From assembly GCA_033584155.1 (NCBI GenBank), contig CP138355.1, forward strand, positions 3,481,826-3,545,825: a stretch of 64,000 bases of DNA. Direction: 5' to 3'. The translations under genes and the position numbers were made by a program. This document shows, one piece after another, positions 53,432 through 63,531 of this stretch (its first letter is position 1; each line of letters begins with the position of its first letter). Origin of the DNA: Candidatus Electrothrix scaldis (GTDB lineage Bacteria > Desulfobacterota > Desulfobulbia > Desulfobulbales > Desulfobulbaceae). The notes under the pieces were generated by a model. That model was not told the origin of the DNA and did no database searches. It saw only the letters and a list, made by a program, of their open reading frames with translations.

Positions 53432-54619
53432 ATGAAAAAGAAAACAATGCACACCATCGTATTTGGTTCTGCCGCTCTCACAGCAGCAACAGCCGGTGCA
53501 TGGTTCATGCTTTCATCTGAGCCAGCTCCTCCAAAAACACCAGTTCCAACTCTTCCTTCCGCTGACATAGAGAAAAATGCTCAGGTAAAAAACGAGCCAT
53601 CATTGCCTCAACTGCCCGATGCATCTCCTGTAGTGCCAGATCCCCCTAATGATCCCCTTGTAGATTCCTCAAAATCATTACTTGAAAATGCTCTTCTTGA
53701 TAATCCAGCTGAAAAACCAAGCGAAGACAAAGAAAGGGTCTTATCTGAGCAAGATGAACCTATGGAAAAAAAACATAACTCTCTCTCAAATAAAGAAGAG
53801 GATGCCTCCAGTCAAGAACCATCAAAATCTGATTTTCTTGTATCCCCATCTCTTCTAGGCAAGGGAAAAACTGAAAGCACTTTAACGGAGACACCCTCTT
53901 CTGTTATTACCCAGGGAAATGAAAACGAACTGCCTCAAGATATAAGCACTTCACCCCGGCAACAGGCCGCGAACGGGACAGCAGAGCCCCCATGCAAGGA
54001 GGTCACTCCACTTCTCAGTAATTTCCTGAACAAAGTAGAAGACAAGGGATACAGCAAGGACACAGAAGCGAAGCAATCTCTTCAGGAGCACTTTAATAAC
54101 CTTGCTACCCAACTTACGAAAAATCCGCCGGTTGTTACCCATGAGACTGATGACCTTTATACAGTCCTCACGAATACAGCCCATTTCTTTCGCATTCTGG
54201 GGAAAGACAATATGCAGCTTCTGCAAAAAGTTCTTAAGCAGAACTCATCAGATTTTGAAGCAATTGCAGCAGAAATCTATCAAACAAGTACAGGTGGTGA
54301 CACCTGTGTGAGTGGGAAAGAAACGCTAGAAATACCCTTTACCGCAGCCTACGAATATGCAGGATTCTTCCTCAATACCTTAGGTGGACGCTCTTATCTT
54401 TTCCGAAGAGACCCAGGAACGCGATTACTGGTAAATTATTATGCGGTTCTGATTCTTGATCAGGCAAACAAACGGCACATGAACAGTTACGGATTAGATA
54501 TCAGGGAGCAACTACCGTGGCTGATTCAGGAAATGGAGGCGAGCAACCGGCTCAGCCACAAGGAGAAGTATCTTGATAAGCTCTATGAGCTTTCTGAGGA
54601 GTATCAAGCCTTGCCGTAG
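53432..54619 (+). CDS. Membrane-anchored protein of unknown function
   Basis: 395 residues from the ATG at 53432 (AGGA nearby). Hydrophobic signal or anchor at about 8-26 (IVFGSAALTAATAGAWFML), then a 170-residue low-complexity Pro/Ser/Glu-rich linker, and a globular domain of about 200 residues (from about 195) with YEYAGFFLNTLGGRSYLFRRD and two cysteines. The layout fits a periplasmic protein tethered at the inner membrane. I do not recognise the domain. Confidence 0.7.
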   Translation: MKKKTMHTIVFGSAALTAATAGAWFMLSSEPAPPKTPVPTLPSADIEKNAQVKNEPSLPQLPDASPVVPDPPNDPLVDSSKSLLENALLDNPAEKPSEDKERVLSEQDEPMEKKHNSLSNKEEDASSQEPSKSDFLVSPSLLGKGKTESTLTETPSSVITQGNENELPQDISTSPRQQAANGTAEPPCKEVTPLLSNFLNKVEDKGYSKDTEAKQSLQEHFNNLATQLTKNPPVVTHETDDLYTVLTNTAHFFRILGKDNMQLLQKVLKQNSSDFEAIAAEIYQTSTGGDTCVSGKETLEIPFTAAYEYAGFFLNTLGGRSYLFRRDPGTRLLVNYYAVLILDQANKRHMNSYGLDIREQLPWLIQEMEASNRLSHKEKYLDKLYELSEEYQALP

Positions 54620-54653
54620 AGTGACTTTTCTGCCACCCTACAGCAAAAGCTCT

Positions 54654-54706
54654 GGGGCGAAAAGCACTTTCTTTCGCCCCTAATAACCAGAGTGATCTGG
54701 TTATTA
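54654..54706. terminator. Two hairpins between convergent genes
   Basis: GGGGCGAAA/TTTCGCCCC (54654-54680) gives a perfect 9-bp stem for the plus-strand gene. TAATAACCAG/CTGGTTATTA (54681-54706) is a perfect 10-bp stem that includes the sat stop codon. Together they probably end both transcripts. Confidence 0.7.
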
Positions 54707-55981
54707 CATAGCAGCACCAGAAGCAGCACCCTGCATCTTGACCTCAACTTTCTCGGTCAGGCTACCATAGTACTTCTTGAGGTGATCCAGAACCTCATCA
54801 CGACCAAAGTGATCCACAATCTCAGCGCCGTCAGACAGTGCCTTACGAAGTTTGGTACCGGACAGGATAACACGGTCATCTTTGGTGTGGTTACAGGTAC
54901 GGAGAGAGGCCATACCATCACATTTGTGGCAGTAGAAGGTCCAGTCAATCTTCATAGGCTGACAAAGCAGGTCTTTACCTGCCTCGCCGGTCTTGGGTAC
55001 GCGATCAAAGATCTCCTGAGCTTCGAACAGACCGTAGAAGTCACCTACACCAGCATGGTCACGACCGATCAGCATGTCGCTGATACCGTAGTTCTGACGG
55101 AAGGTAGCGTGCAGCAGTCCTTCACGGGGACCAGCATAACGCATATCCAGCGGGTAACCAGCGTTGATAACGTTGTCTTTTACAAAGTAGTTGTCAATCA
55201 GAATCTCGATAGCCTTTACACGGGTATCCGCAGGGATATCACCAGGCTTCAGGTTACCTATCAAAGAGTGAATCAGAACACCATCGCAAACCTCGATAGC
55301 AATCTTTGCCAGGTACTCATGGGAACGATGCATGGGGTTACGCAACTGCAGAGCAGCAACTTTAGACCAGCCACGCTCCTCAAACATAGCACGGGTTTCA
55401 GCAGGAGTTAGGTAAACGCCCTGGTACTCATCCGGGTAGCTTCCCTGAGAGAGAACTTTAACAGGTCCAGCAATGTTAACTGCCTTCTGGTTCATAACCA
55501 TGATAACGCCAGGATGATCTTCCGGCGCAATGGCCCAGAATTTATCATCAGCAGACTCTTCACCTTCGCCCTTGAAGACCTTCTCGCACTCCCATTTCTT
55601 ATCGGCTTCGGTCATTTCGTACTTCTCTGAGACCTTCATGGTAGCCATGATTTCGCCGTCAGCTTCCAAGGCAATCTCTTCGCCCAGCTCAATGGAATCA
55701 GCATCGTCCTTGGAGATATCCAGGGTGATGGGTACAGGCCAGAAAGTTCCGTCGCTCAGCTGAAAGTTCTCACATACGCCTTTCCAGTCAGCCTTGTTCA
55801 TGAATCCGTCCAGCGGAGAAAATCCACCGATACCCATCATGATCAGGTCACCTTTAGCACGAGCACTAACCTGAACTTTTTTCAGGCCTTCAGCCTTCTC
55901 TTTCTCTGCAACTAGCTCATTACCGTGTAACAGAGCACAAACAAGACCTTTTCCGCCGTGAGGGGCTACTAATTGAGACAT
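54704..55981 (-). CDS. sat: Sulfate adenylyltransferase (ATP sulfurylase), dissimilatory type
   Basis: 425 residues, the homo-oligomeric enzyme that makes adenosine phosphosulfate from sulfate and ATP, or the reverse in sulfur oxidation. Seen are the active-site [13 protein letters not shown] (usual QxRNPxHxxH), the sulfate loop [11 protein letters not shown], the zinc-like [13 protein letters not shown] and [13 protein letters not shown]. No APS kinase domain is present, as in dissimilatory Sat. AGAGGAAAGG precedes the ATG. Whether the host reduces or oxidises sulfur cannot be said from this gene alone. Confidence 0.96.
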   Translation of the reverse strand: MSQLVAPHGGKGLVCALLHGNELVAEKEKAEGLKKVQVSARAKGDLIMMGIGGFSPLDGFMNKADWKGVCENFQLSDGTFWPVPITLDISKDDADSIELGEEIALEADGEIMATMKVSEKYEMTEADKKWECEKVFKGEGEESADDKFWAIAPEDHPGVIMVMNQKAVNIAGPVKVLSQGSYPDEYQGVYLTPAETRAMFEERGWSKVAALQLRNPMHRSHEYLAKIAIEVCDGVLIHSLIGNLKPGDIPADTRVKAIEILIDNYFVKDNVINAGYPLDMRYAGPREGLLHATFRQNYGISDMLIGRDHAGVGDFYGLFEAQEIFDRVPKTGEAGKDLLCQPMKIDWTFYCHKCDGMASLRTCNHTKDDRVILSGTKLRKALSDGAEIVDHFGRDEVLDHLKKYYGSLTEKVEVKMQGAASGAAM

Positions 55982-55998
55982 AATCCTTTCCTCTTTGA

Positions 55999-56038
55999 GT
56001 TAAATGTTATGGTATTACCATGTGTTGTCGAATTTAAC
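55999..56038 (-). promoter_or_regulatory. Palindromic leader of sat
   Basis: GTTAAAT (55999-56005) and ATTTAAC (56032-56038) enclose the palindrome ATGGTATTACCAT (56009-56021), 18-57 bases before the start. It could be a repressor/activator site or an mRNA hairpin; no known regulator is assigned. Confidence 0.4.
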
Positions 56039-56225
56039 ACCCGTTATCGCCTGTAACCGTTATTGTCGGCACTCAGGCTGTCTGAGAATCAGGTATAAAA
56101 AAGGCTAAATATAGGCATGAACCCATAGAAGTCAAGGAAAAAATACTCTTTCAAAAAGGTAAACAATATATTCAACTTGTTTGATATAGCTGCGATAGCG
56201 ATGGCACCTTAAGAAGAAAAAATAT

Positions 56226-56256
56226 AAACAGCCTCCGGGAATCCCGAAGGCTGTTT
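56226..56256 (-). terminator. Terminator of the PilY1-like gene
   Basis: AAACAGCCT/AGGCTGTTT (56226-56234 with 56248-56256) plus an inner TCGGGA/TCCCGG-like pairing, followed on the minus strand by ATATTTTTTC, 28 bases beyond the stop at 56284. Confidence 0.9.
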
Positions 56257-56283
56257 ATGAATAAAATCTCTACAAAAAAACGT

Positions 56284-59200
56284 TTATTCTTCTACTCCAC
56301 ATTTATCGGACCAGTTCAACTTATTACTTTCACGCTTGGCTGGCTCAGGTTTTTCAGCATAGAACTCACCACCACTCCCTGCTGCTCCTGCAGAACCTAC
56401 GTTAGCCAGTCCTCGTACCGGACTTTTGAATTCATGGACTTCACCAGGGTTTTCAGAGCTACCTGTCGAGCTGCTTCCACCACCAAACCCTGAGCCGCTT
56501 GCTCCAAATGTACTCTCTCCAGAGCCCTTAGAGCCATCATCAGGATCTACCAGGATATCCCACGCTCCGGTTCCGGTAGTATGAGAGAGCTTATACAGAA
56601 AACTCTGGCCTTCAGCCTTACATTTATCATTATAGGGCTGATAGGTAGAGAAAAAAAGTTTGCTGTTAAACAACAAAGAACTGTTAAGATTACGCTCTCG
56701 CGGGTCGTGAAAGACATGATACCAGCCATCCAAACCAGTCGTGTATTCTCTGTCGTCAGAAGCTGTTTGACACCCCGTTCCAGTGATATACTGCTGCAAT
56801 TTTTCAAAAGTATATTCTTCCAGAGTCGTGTCATAAATAGGACCGTTTTTCCCGTCAGGAAAACAAATCTCATTCAATACATCATCCGAGTCAGCCGCCC
56901 ACCATGGCTCATAGTAGGTATCCTCATCTAACGTGACAAAATGACCGCAATAAAGGTAACCGGTATCCGCTCCGACAAGGATATTATCAGTCCGCATCAG
57001 GCCCCGCTGCCCAGGAACGCCTCCACTAGGAAGTGGGCCTCCAGGAACTAAGGGATTCATGCCGGTTTCGGAATTTGCTTCGGTCTTGCCGTTCGTGGCT
57101 GTACCCCAATCCGTAATATCCCATTCAATAGTAGCCCATGTCATTACACTGTCAGAACAAACATCAGACGCCGCTTGTAAATCACGCCCATCCTTTACCG
57201 GCTCCTTTAAACCGAAAAAAGCTTTTTGGGTCCTGTTGCTACAGCTATCCTCCGGGATACATTTGAGATCGTCAGTATTCCAAGTACACCCATCAGCAGC
57301 CCCACAATCTACATCGTTTCCAAATGACTCACAATCTGCATATATACATCGACCATCATCCGTTTTATCCTTCTCATCGTAGAAACGACCTGTTCCGACA
57401 TAAATCCAGAAGTTCTTTCCTTCTTCATCATATCCTGCTGAAGGTCCAGAAGTAACCGGGCCTTTTACATCCATCAGCATCCGTATAGGTCCTTCACTTT
57501 CTCCTTTCACAGAATCTGGCAAGCCTGGTGGTGTTGTCCAGCTAGCTGGTGTGGATGCAATCTCATCCCCCAAAGTATCGTTTTGTCTTGTCACCAAGCG
57601 AAAGACCCTCCCCCCGCCATTCCAGTACCACTGATCGCCCAACGTGTAAATATCAGTAGCTTTAGGGTATATGGTTTGAATCTCACTGTCTGAATACTTA
57701 CCAAAATCAGTTCCGTCCACTGTCCCAAAATACACAGCATCTGTCCTGTAGCGAGCTCCTAAGCCATCACCTGCTGTCAGATCTATATTATAATCCATTG
57801 AAATAATATGTGAAATATAGCTTCCACTTGTCTGATCTCCATCCGGAAATGGCACATTAAACACCCCACCATCATAGGTAGCTGTACTAGGGAGAGTATC
57901 AGGTATTCTAATGGCTTTTTTCGTTTCTGAAGTAATTGCATTAGGCACGCCTTCAGTCCATGAGGATATCGTCCCGTTCAACCATTCAAGAGGGAGAACA
58001 GCTACTTTCCCCTGAGTTCCCGCATTGTTCGTGCCATCCAGCTCCGCAGGTCCATTTCCCATCACAAGATACCATTTAGAACCTCCATCATCCTGACGCA
58101 TGGAAACAATGGTGGGGGAAGAAGTAGTATAATTCAAATCAACACAAGCATCATCCCCTGCACATGTACCATCGGTTGTTCTGGTCAATTCACCCAACAC
58201 TCTGGGGTTCTCTGGGTCGGTGATATCCAAGATAAAATAGGAAGAGCTAAACTCCCGCGTATCATGTATTCCATCAGCGCCTGAACCGTCAAGCCCGTTC
58301 AGATTTTCAGCGTCTATTGCTGCACCTCCAAAACGCATACCACCGATAAGTATCGTTCCCCAGCCTCCCGCATGTATACAGTCATCTGAGGTTACGTCTG
58401 TTGCGCATGCCGTCTCCGGTTTAAAAATCTGCACGTCAGCAATTCTAGGTTCTAAATCAACAAAATACTTATGATCATAAAATTTACCAGCCAGACATTT
58501 CAGGTGCGGTTGTAGATTATAAGGTATATAAGCCCACATCTCTTCACCGAGATTATATTCGCCGTCACCACAATCACCGTGGTCTGCCTGACCTGTATAT
58601 CCTTTTGAACAATAAAACTGGCGGTCTGTATCCTTATAAAAACCGCTGTTCACAGCATGCAACATGCCGTCATTGGCACCGAAGTAAACAACTGTACGTC
58701 TATCTGTCCACCGCCTTACGTAATCCTTATAAGTCGGGTCACGATAAATAAGGTGAAAATTCTCTGCTGGCTTGTTCACAGTAATTGGTGAAGAATGAAT
58801 AACATCACCAAGTCGCCATTCGGTATCTTCGGTTGAGGTAATTGTTCCGTCATCATCTTTAGTTACGAACCTGTATTGTCGGGATCGCAGTGGTCTGTCT
58901 AGCCAAGAATTATTGTTATCATCTGTAGATTCATAGTTCAGTTGATCCACCCCCATCAACCATGTGACTAAAGCATTCATCGCATCATTTACCTGGGTGT
59001 CCGAGGGGCCAGCAAAATCACTGTAGTCAGCATCTGTCAGAAAATCATTAACCAAGGAACCACGATTATAAAGTTTCTGATCTTCATCGCTGATCAAGCT
59101 CGCCCAATCAGTTCGGTGCTTCAGCAGGAACGTCTCCCCTGTATCATTGAGAGAACTATCTTCGTCGTCATTAACAATGCCATCGTTATCCAAATCGTTC

Positions 59201-62200
59201 CAGGTAAATATTTTACGATCAGGAAGGCCATCAAGATCTTCATCTTTCATCTTTCGCAGCTGATCATTAGCTGACCAGAGATATCTAATATCCTCTAACT
59301 CGGCACAGTCGCTCCCAACAACGCAGTCGGTTGCAGGATCAGTCGGACATTGATCATCCACTAAATCAACATAGCAGCCCCTTGCCCTACTCACTGTATT
59401 ACTGAAATATATATGGATTTCCTTATCCGGAGTACCGGCAGCATCTGGATCCAGTTTACCGTTCTGATTTGTATCTTCATAGAGGATATTATTAGAGTCA
59501 ATAAATAAGGCATGGATGTTACCAGCCCAGCTGATGGTACCTTCAACACCATCAACCTCAATACCGTTCTCTTTTCTGGGCCAGAAAAGTGCCTGATAAA
59601 TAGCACCGTCACCACTTCTGGAGTTAGAAATAACCGAGGCAGCAGCACCGGCTGAGGCACGGGTCATAATATCTCCCAGTACAGCATAGAGGTTATCCTC
59701 AAGCTGTTGAGGATCCTCACCAGAGTAGTAGTATTCTGTACCACCGTTTACAGCAGCATTAGTCATTAATGTATCCGGATTACACTCGTCCGATGTATCA
59801 CCAGTCAGAGTTCCCGTAGTCACCATGTAAGTAGAAATTGGGTTCTTTTCATTCTGATTTCCGTCTGGATCAGACAGATATCTCTTTTTGTACAAAGGAA
59901 GAGAATTTTGCCCCCACCATGTCATATCATCAAGATAAGTACCGCCGTACAGACCATCCGTACATCCGCTATAATTATCGGTATCACCATCGGTATCGTC
60001 ATCTCCGACCCAACTTTTCTCATCAGAGGTTGCATCAGGTCCAAAATAACTGTCTGGAGCAGCGATAAATTTTGTAACAGAATCATTGAGGTCCGCAGTG
60101 GATTCTCCTTCCGTAATAACGAGGATATGATTATCCTGGCACCAGTACTGCACAGGATCATCATCTGCGGGATAGGCGCAGGTTTCAGGGTCAACATCAT
60201 AATACTCACTATCAGGATCATCATCAACATCCAGACACCAATCTAAGCAGTTACCGCTACCATCAACATTCAGGCAGAACATGCTATTCTGGGTATAATA
60301 ACCGAGAGCACTATACAGAGCCTCGCCCAGCGGTGTCCATGAGGTAGCTCTGGTATCATTAATATTTTGAGCCAGCTCATCTACATGCCGTCGTTTTCCA
60401 TTATCATAGCTGGAATCAAGAGCCTTTACCCAGTCCCCGTCCTCAATTTCACTCAATAAGACTGCGCCATCCCTATTTTTCCCCTCTGCCGGACAAAAAC
60501 GTTTAATCCCTTCAATTTGAAAATCCGCACCGCACTCGGTTGCGGCTCCGACATAGTTAAAAGCCATAAGGCCGAGACGAAGGTCATCTGCCACGGATTG
60601 AATAATACCTTCCGGTCTGGTGTCTTCGACAATATAGCCCTTCATCGTTGCCAGAGGAGCTTTTCCACCAAACTGTATAAGTACGCCGGAATCAGCCAGC
60701 ACACCGGGAATATTCCAGTTATCGCTGGTGCGTCCGTCCTGTTCCGAAGGATCAATAACCTCCTCCGCCAAATTATCCTGACAGTAGTCTCGGGCAGCCT
60801 GATACGTACATTCTCCATCCACATCATCCCAAGCGGCAGGAGATCCTCCATCACCTATCGACTCGGTTGCGCCTTCTGTATCACAGTCACCGGAACCGTT
60901 CGACCATGCAAACTGGAGATCCCAGTCCATATCTGTCAATTCACAATTATCCTCCTTATTAGCACCGCATTTATAATTATAACCATCTTCATTTTTATAG
61001 TATCTTGTTGGTTTTGTAGTATTATAACGACACGGATCTCCGTCACAACCACCTTCCGCCGCACTCACCGCCGGTTTCGCCTCACAGGTTTTAAACTGGC
61101 CTTGAGCCGGTTTCCAGCAACGTCCCATATAGCCGACCCGATCATCCTGATCAACGTCCTCATTATACAGACCATAACAGAAATATGCTCCATAGGCGGG
61201 TTCAATGGTTGAAGGAGGGTGCGGCACATCATACCCCTGACCTGTATAAAGTTTTGCACAAGCCCCGATATCATCGGTCAAGTTAGGATCGGGACAACCT
61301 TCGTGCCAAATCTTACCGCAAAGCTCCAGTGATCCCGCCATAACACTCTGCTGCTGCAAAAGATCCTCACTGATGTCACCTGACCTGACGCTTGTAAGGC
61401 AGGCATTGATTTCCGTTTTAGCACTATTGGCACTGCAACTTGAGCCGGTGGTGACTGCGATAAGAGCATCAACGGCTATCTGACATTCAGCTGTCGACTT
61501 AAGGCCTTCCGCTGTAATCCCCAGAATTTCCAAACGTGCTGTATCATCTACAGTATCAACCCGATCATTCATAAAAGGATCCGTTTCATCATGGTTGGAA
61601 CCCCGTACAGCTAATGATAAATAACCATCGCTGTTATCAAGCTTGACCTGCTTAATCAACTGATCACCTGCTGAACATCCCCGATGCTCGGAAACCAATA
61701 CCCCTTCATAATAATTATATTTACCACCTGTCAAAATATTCTTTTCCACATCAAATTTGGAAGCCATCGCCCAGTTCAAAAAATTGCCGTGAGCTGTAAA
61801 TGACGTCACCTTATGAGGAGTAACAGTCTCGTTTATTGAAAGACAGACTGCTCCACTCCGTGCATATTCTGTTCCCTCCGCATCCGGACATGCCTGATCG
61901 TCGTTAATTTCCTTGAAAGCTCCTTGTCGCAGACTTCTCCATACCGGGGAATCTGTCGTGGAATATTCATCCGGTCTCTTTCCCGTATTTCCATCAAGTG
62001 CTTCGTAATAAATTCCATTATAGGTGACGATGGCTTCTGCCGCATAAGAGGTGCCACTTTCCCAAGTGGATTGCTTCAACTCCCAATTTGTTCCGTCGTC
62101 CTGCTCAGGATCAAGACCTGTATTGGCCACTTTGGCTTTATACAGCCGGGAACCGACCCATGCATATTCTCCGACAGGATAGGAAACCTTACTCGACCAC

Positions 62201-62784
62201 TGATTTTTGGAAAATATACGGTCCCACTCCATTACTGTATCTTTTTCAATACTCTCACCGACGGAGGGACCTTGCTCCGTTTTCAATCCTATTGCTTTAT
62301 AAATATTTCCATAAACGGAAACACGATCTCCTACGTGATATTCATCTCCGCTCTGCCAGGAAGGATATTCTCCGTCCTCCCATTTATACCACTTTGCCCG
62401 TTTAAAATATCCAGCATAGTTCGTACCTTTGTCGTAACCGACCACAGTTGCAAGAACTTCTCCCCCGCTGGTGATCTCATAATCGCCATCCATACAACTC
62501 TGGTATTGGATTTCCTTTTGACTATTGCCGTTACCGACTGTAATAGGAACCGAATCTCCATCGCTATTTACCTGATATATATTTCCCGACTTACTATACG
62601 CCGCATCCAGCATGGAACCGGAGTTATCCAGCACCATAAGCAAATTCGGCCTTGCCCCGGAGGACAAAAATGGCGGAATACCGATCCCTTCGCCGCAGAC
62701 ATCAGCTGCAAGTCCTGTGCTTCTTGGTAGCAGTAATGCAGCTCCGATCAAGCTGTATACCGTTGTTCGAAGTATTTTATTCAT
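56284..62784 (-). CDS. Giant PilY1-like type IV pilus adhesin with three CBM5/12-like modules
   Basis: 2166 residues. Signal peptide about 1-26. Residues 48-60 carry a vWA-type metal site (LDNSGSM). The domain is interrupted by three modules of about 45 residues, each W...Y..GD.V.Y.G..Y.A...W, at about 143-190, 196-237 and 241-285, like chitin-binding CBM5/12. There are many Cys and several Asp-rich Ca2+ loops (e.g. DLDNDGIVNDDEDS). The C-terminal third has the PilY1 propeller motif VVYFGANDGMLHAVNSGFY near residues 1366-1384 and ends in a Gly/Ser linker and Lys-rich tail. It should be exported and displayed with type IV pili. Confidence 0.9.
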   Translation of the reverse strand: MNKILRTTVYSLIGAALLLPRSTGLAADVCGEGIGIPPFLSSGARPNLLMVLDNSGSMLDAAYSKSGNIYQVNSDGDSVPITVGNGNSQKEIQYQSCMDGDYEITSGGEVLATVVGYDKGTNYAGYFKRAKWYKWEDGEYPSWQSGDEYHVGDRVSVYGNIYKAIGLKTEQGPSVGESIEKDTVMEWDRIFSKNQWSSKVSYPVGEYAWVGSRLYKAKVANTGLDPEQDDGTNWELKQSTWESGTSYAAEAIVTYNGIYYEALDGNTGKRPDEYSTTDSPVWRSLRQGAFKEINDDQACPDAEGTEYARSGAVCLSINETVTPHKVTSFTAHGNFLNWAMASKFDVEKNILTGGKYNYYEGVLVSEHRGCSAGDQLIKQVKLDNSDGYLSLAVRGSNHDETDPFMNDRVDTVDDTARLEILGITAEGLKSTAECQIAVDALIAVTTGSSCSANSAKTEINACLTSVRSGDISEDLLQQQSVMAGSLELCGKIWHEGCPDPNLTDDIGACAKLYTGQGYDVPHPPSTIEPAYGAYFCYGLYNEDVDQDDRVGYMGRCWKPAQGQFKTCEAKPAVSAAEGGCDGDPCRYNTTKPTRYYKNEDGYNYKCGANKEDNCELTDMDWDLQFAWSNGSGDCDTEGATESIGDGGSPAAWDDVDGECTYQAARDYCQDNLAEEVIDPSEQDGRTSDNWNIPGVLADSGVLIQFGGKAPLATMKGYIVEDTRPEGIIQSVADDLRLGLMAFNYVGAATECGADFQIEGIKRFCPAEGKNRDGAVLLSEIEDGDWVKALDSSYDNGKRRHVDELAQNINDTRATSWTPLGEALYSALGYYTQNSMFCLNVDGSGNCLDWCLDVDDDPDSEYYDVDPETCAYPADDDPVQYWCQDNHILVITEGESTADLNDSVTKFIAAPDSYFGPDATSDEKSWVGDDDTDGDTDNYSGCTDGLYGGTYLDDMTWWGQNSLPLYKKRYLSDPDGNQNEKNPISTYMVTTGTLTGDTSDECNPDTLMTNAAVNGGTEYYYSGEDPQQLEDNLYAVLGDIMTRASAGAAASVISNSRSGDGAIYQALFWPRKENGIEVDGVEGTISWAGNIHALFIDSNNILYEDTNQNGKLDPDAAGTPDKEIHIYFSNTVSRARGCYVDLVDDQCPTDPATDCVVGSDCAELEDIRYLWSANDQLRKMKDEDLDGLPDRKIFTWNDLDNDGIVNDDEDSSLNDTGETFLLKHRTDWASLISDEDQKLYNRGSLVNDFLTDADYSDFAGPSDTQVNDAMNALVTWLMGVDQLNYESTDDNNNSWLDRPLRSRQYRFVTKDDDGTITSTEDTEWRLGDVIHSSPITVNKPAENFHLIYRDPTYKDYVRRWTDRRTVVYFGANDGMLHAVNSGFYKDTDRQFYCSKGYTGQADHGDCGDGEYNLGEEMWAYIPYNLQPHLKCLAGKFYDHKYFVDLEPRIADVQIFKPETACATDVTSDDCIHAGGWGTILIGGMRFGGAAIDAENLNGLDGSGADGIHDTREFSSSYFILDITDPENPRVLGELTRTTDGTCAGDDACVDLNYTTSSPTIVSMRQDDGGSKWYLVMGNGPAELDGTNNAGTQGKVAVLPLEWLNGTISSWTEGVPNAITSETKKAIRIPDTLPSTATYDGGVFNVPFPDGDQTSGSYISHIISMDYNIDLTAGDGLGARYRTDAVYFGTVDGTDFGKYSDSEIQTIYPKATDIYTLGDQWYWNGGGRVFRLVTRQNDTLGDEIASTPASWTTPPGLPDSVKGESEGPIRMLMDVKGPVTSGPSAGYDEEGKNFWIYVGTGRFYDEKDKTDDGRCIYADCESFGNDVDCGAADGCTWNTDDLKCIPEDSCSNRTQKAFFGLKEPVKDGRDLQAASDVCSDSVMTWATIEWDITDWGTATNGKTEANSETGMNPLVPGGPLPSGGVPGQRGLMRTDNILVGADTGYLYCGHFVTLDEDTYYEPWWAADSDDVLNEICFPDGKNGPIYDTTLEEYTFEKLQQYITGTGCQTASDDREYTTGLDGWYHVFHDPRERNLNSSLLFNSKLFFSTYQPYNDKCKAEGQSFLYKLSHTTGTGAWDILVDPDDGSKGSGESTFGASGSGFGGGSSSTGSSENPGEVHEFKSPVRGLANVGSAGAAGSGGEFYAEKPEPAKRESNKLNWSDKCGVEE

Positions 62785-62818
62785 AACGCTTTTCCCCTGA
62801 CTCTATCGTGATTATTTA

Positions 62819-63517
62819 CTAATAGCTACATTCGCCTTCAGTGCCAGGCCGATGCCTATATTGAACACATACCGTAGACTCACTGCCGTCCTGCCCTATC
62901 TGCTGCACATTAATATCATAAACAAGAGAAACTCCGCCAGCTCCGAGCCCTTTTCCCTTGCCCCGGTAGCCGTCAGACTGTTGTGTGGCCTCACCACCTA
63001 CCCATTTCGTATTGCCACCTATAGAGATATTTGCATGAGGCTGGGCATTGGTTTTCTCCCTGTCGAATACCTTGTTACTGCCGACTTCTTTAAACACAGC
63101 CGGATAAACCATCTGACGATCAGGAATACCGTCTCCGTCCTCATCATCACTGGGAATAGGTACTCCTTCCGTGTTGTAATTCCGCCAAAACCCCAACGCA
63201 TTTTCCTCAATATAAAGATCATGCCCAGCAGCCCCTGGAATCCTCACCCCTGCTTCCACATCATCCTTTTCCTCCTCCGTACTTAGCTGATCAAAACCGA
63301 AGCAGGCGATACTCTGAACCAGAACCTCAGTAGCCAACTCAGTAGCTGCATCGGCCGCATAAAATGTTTTCTTATGCACTCGATCATTCAAGGCAATCTT
63401 CACCTCAGTGCTTGTATTTCTATTGACAGAAATACCCATTACGGTCAGAACCAGCAGAATAAGTAGCGCTGCAACAAGAACAAACCCTTCCTCGTTTTCC
63501 TTTTTTTCTTTCTTCAT
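62819..63517 (-). CDS. PilX-like minor pilin
   Basis: 232 residues. A charged leader (MKKEKKENEEG) precedes FVLVAALLILLVLTVMGISV, a prepilin-type hydrophobic segment as in PilX N-terminal domains. The remainder is beta/loop-rich with few cysteines and an Asp-rich loop (DDEDGDGIPDRQM). GGAGGGG precedes the ATG. It sits 34 bases before the PilY1-like gene, the normal order of minor pilin operons. Confidence 0.8.
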   Translation of the reverse strand: MKKEKKENEEGFVLVAALLILLVLTVMGISVNRNTSTEVKIALNDRVHKKTFYAADAATELATEVLVQSIACFGFDQLSTEEEKDDVEAGVRIPGAAGHDLYIEENALGFWRNYNTEGVPIPSDDEDGDGIPDRQMVYPAVFKEVGSNKVFDREKTNAQPHANISIGGNTKWVGGEATQQSDGYRGKGKGLGAGGVSLVYDINVQQIGQDGSESTVCVQYRHRPGTEGECSY

Positions 63518-63531
63518 CGCCCCTCCTGTGG

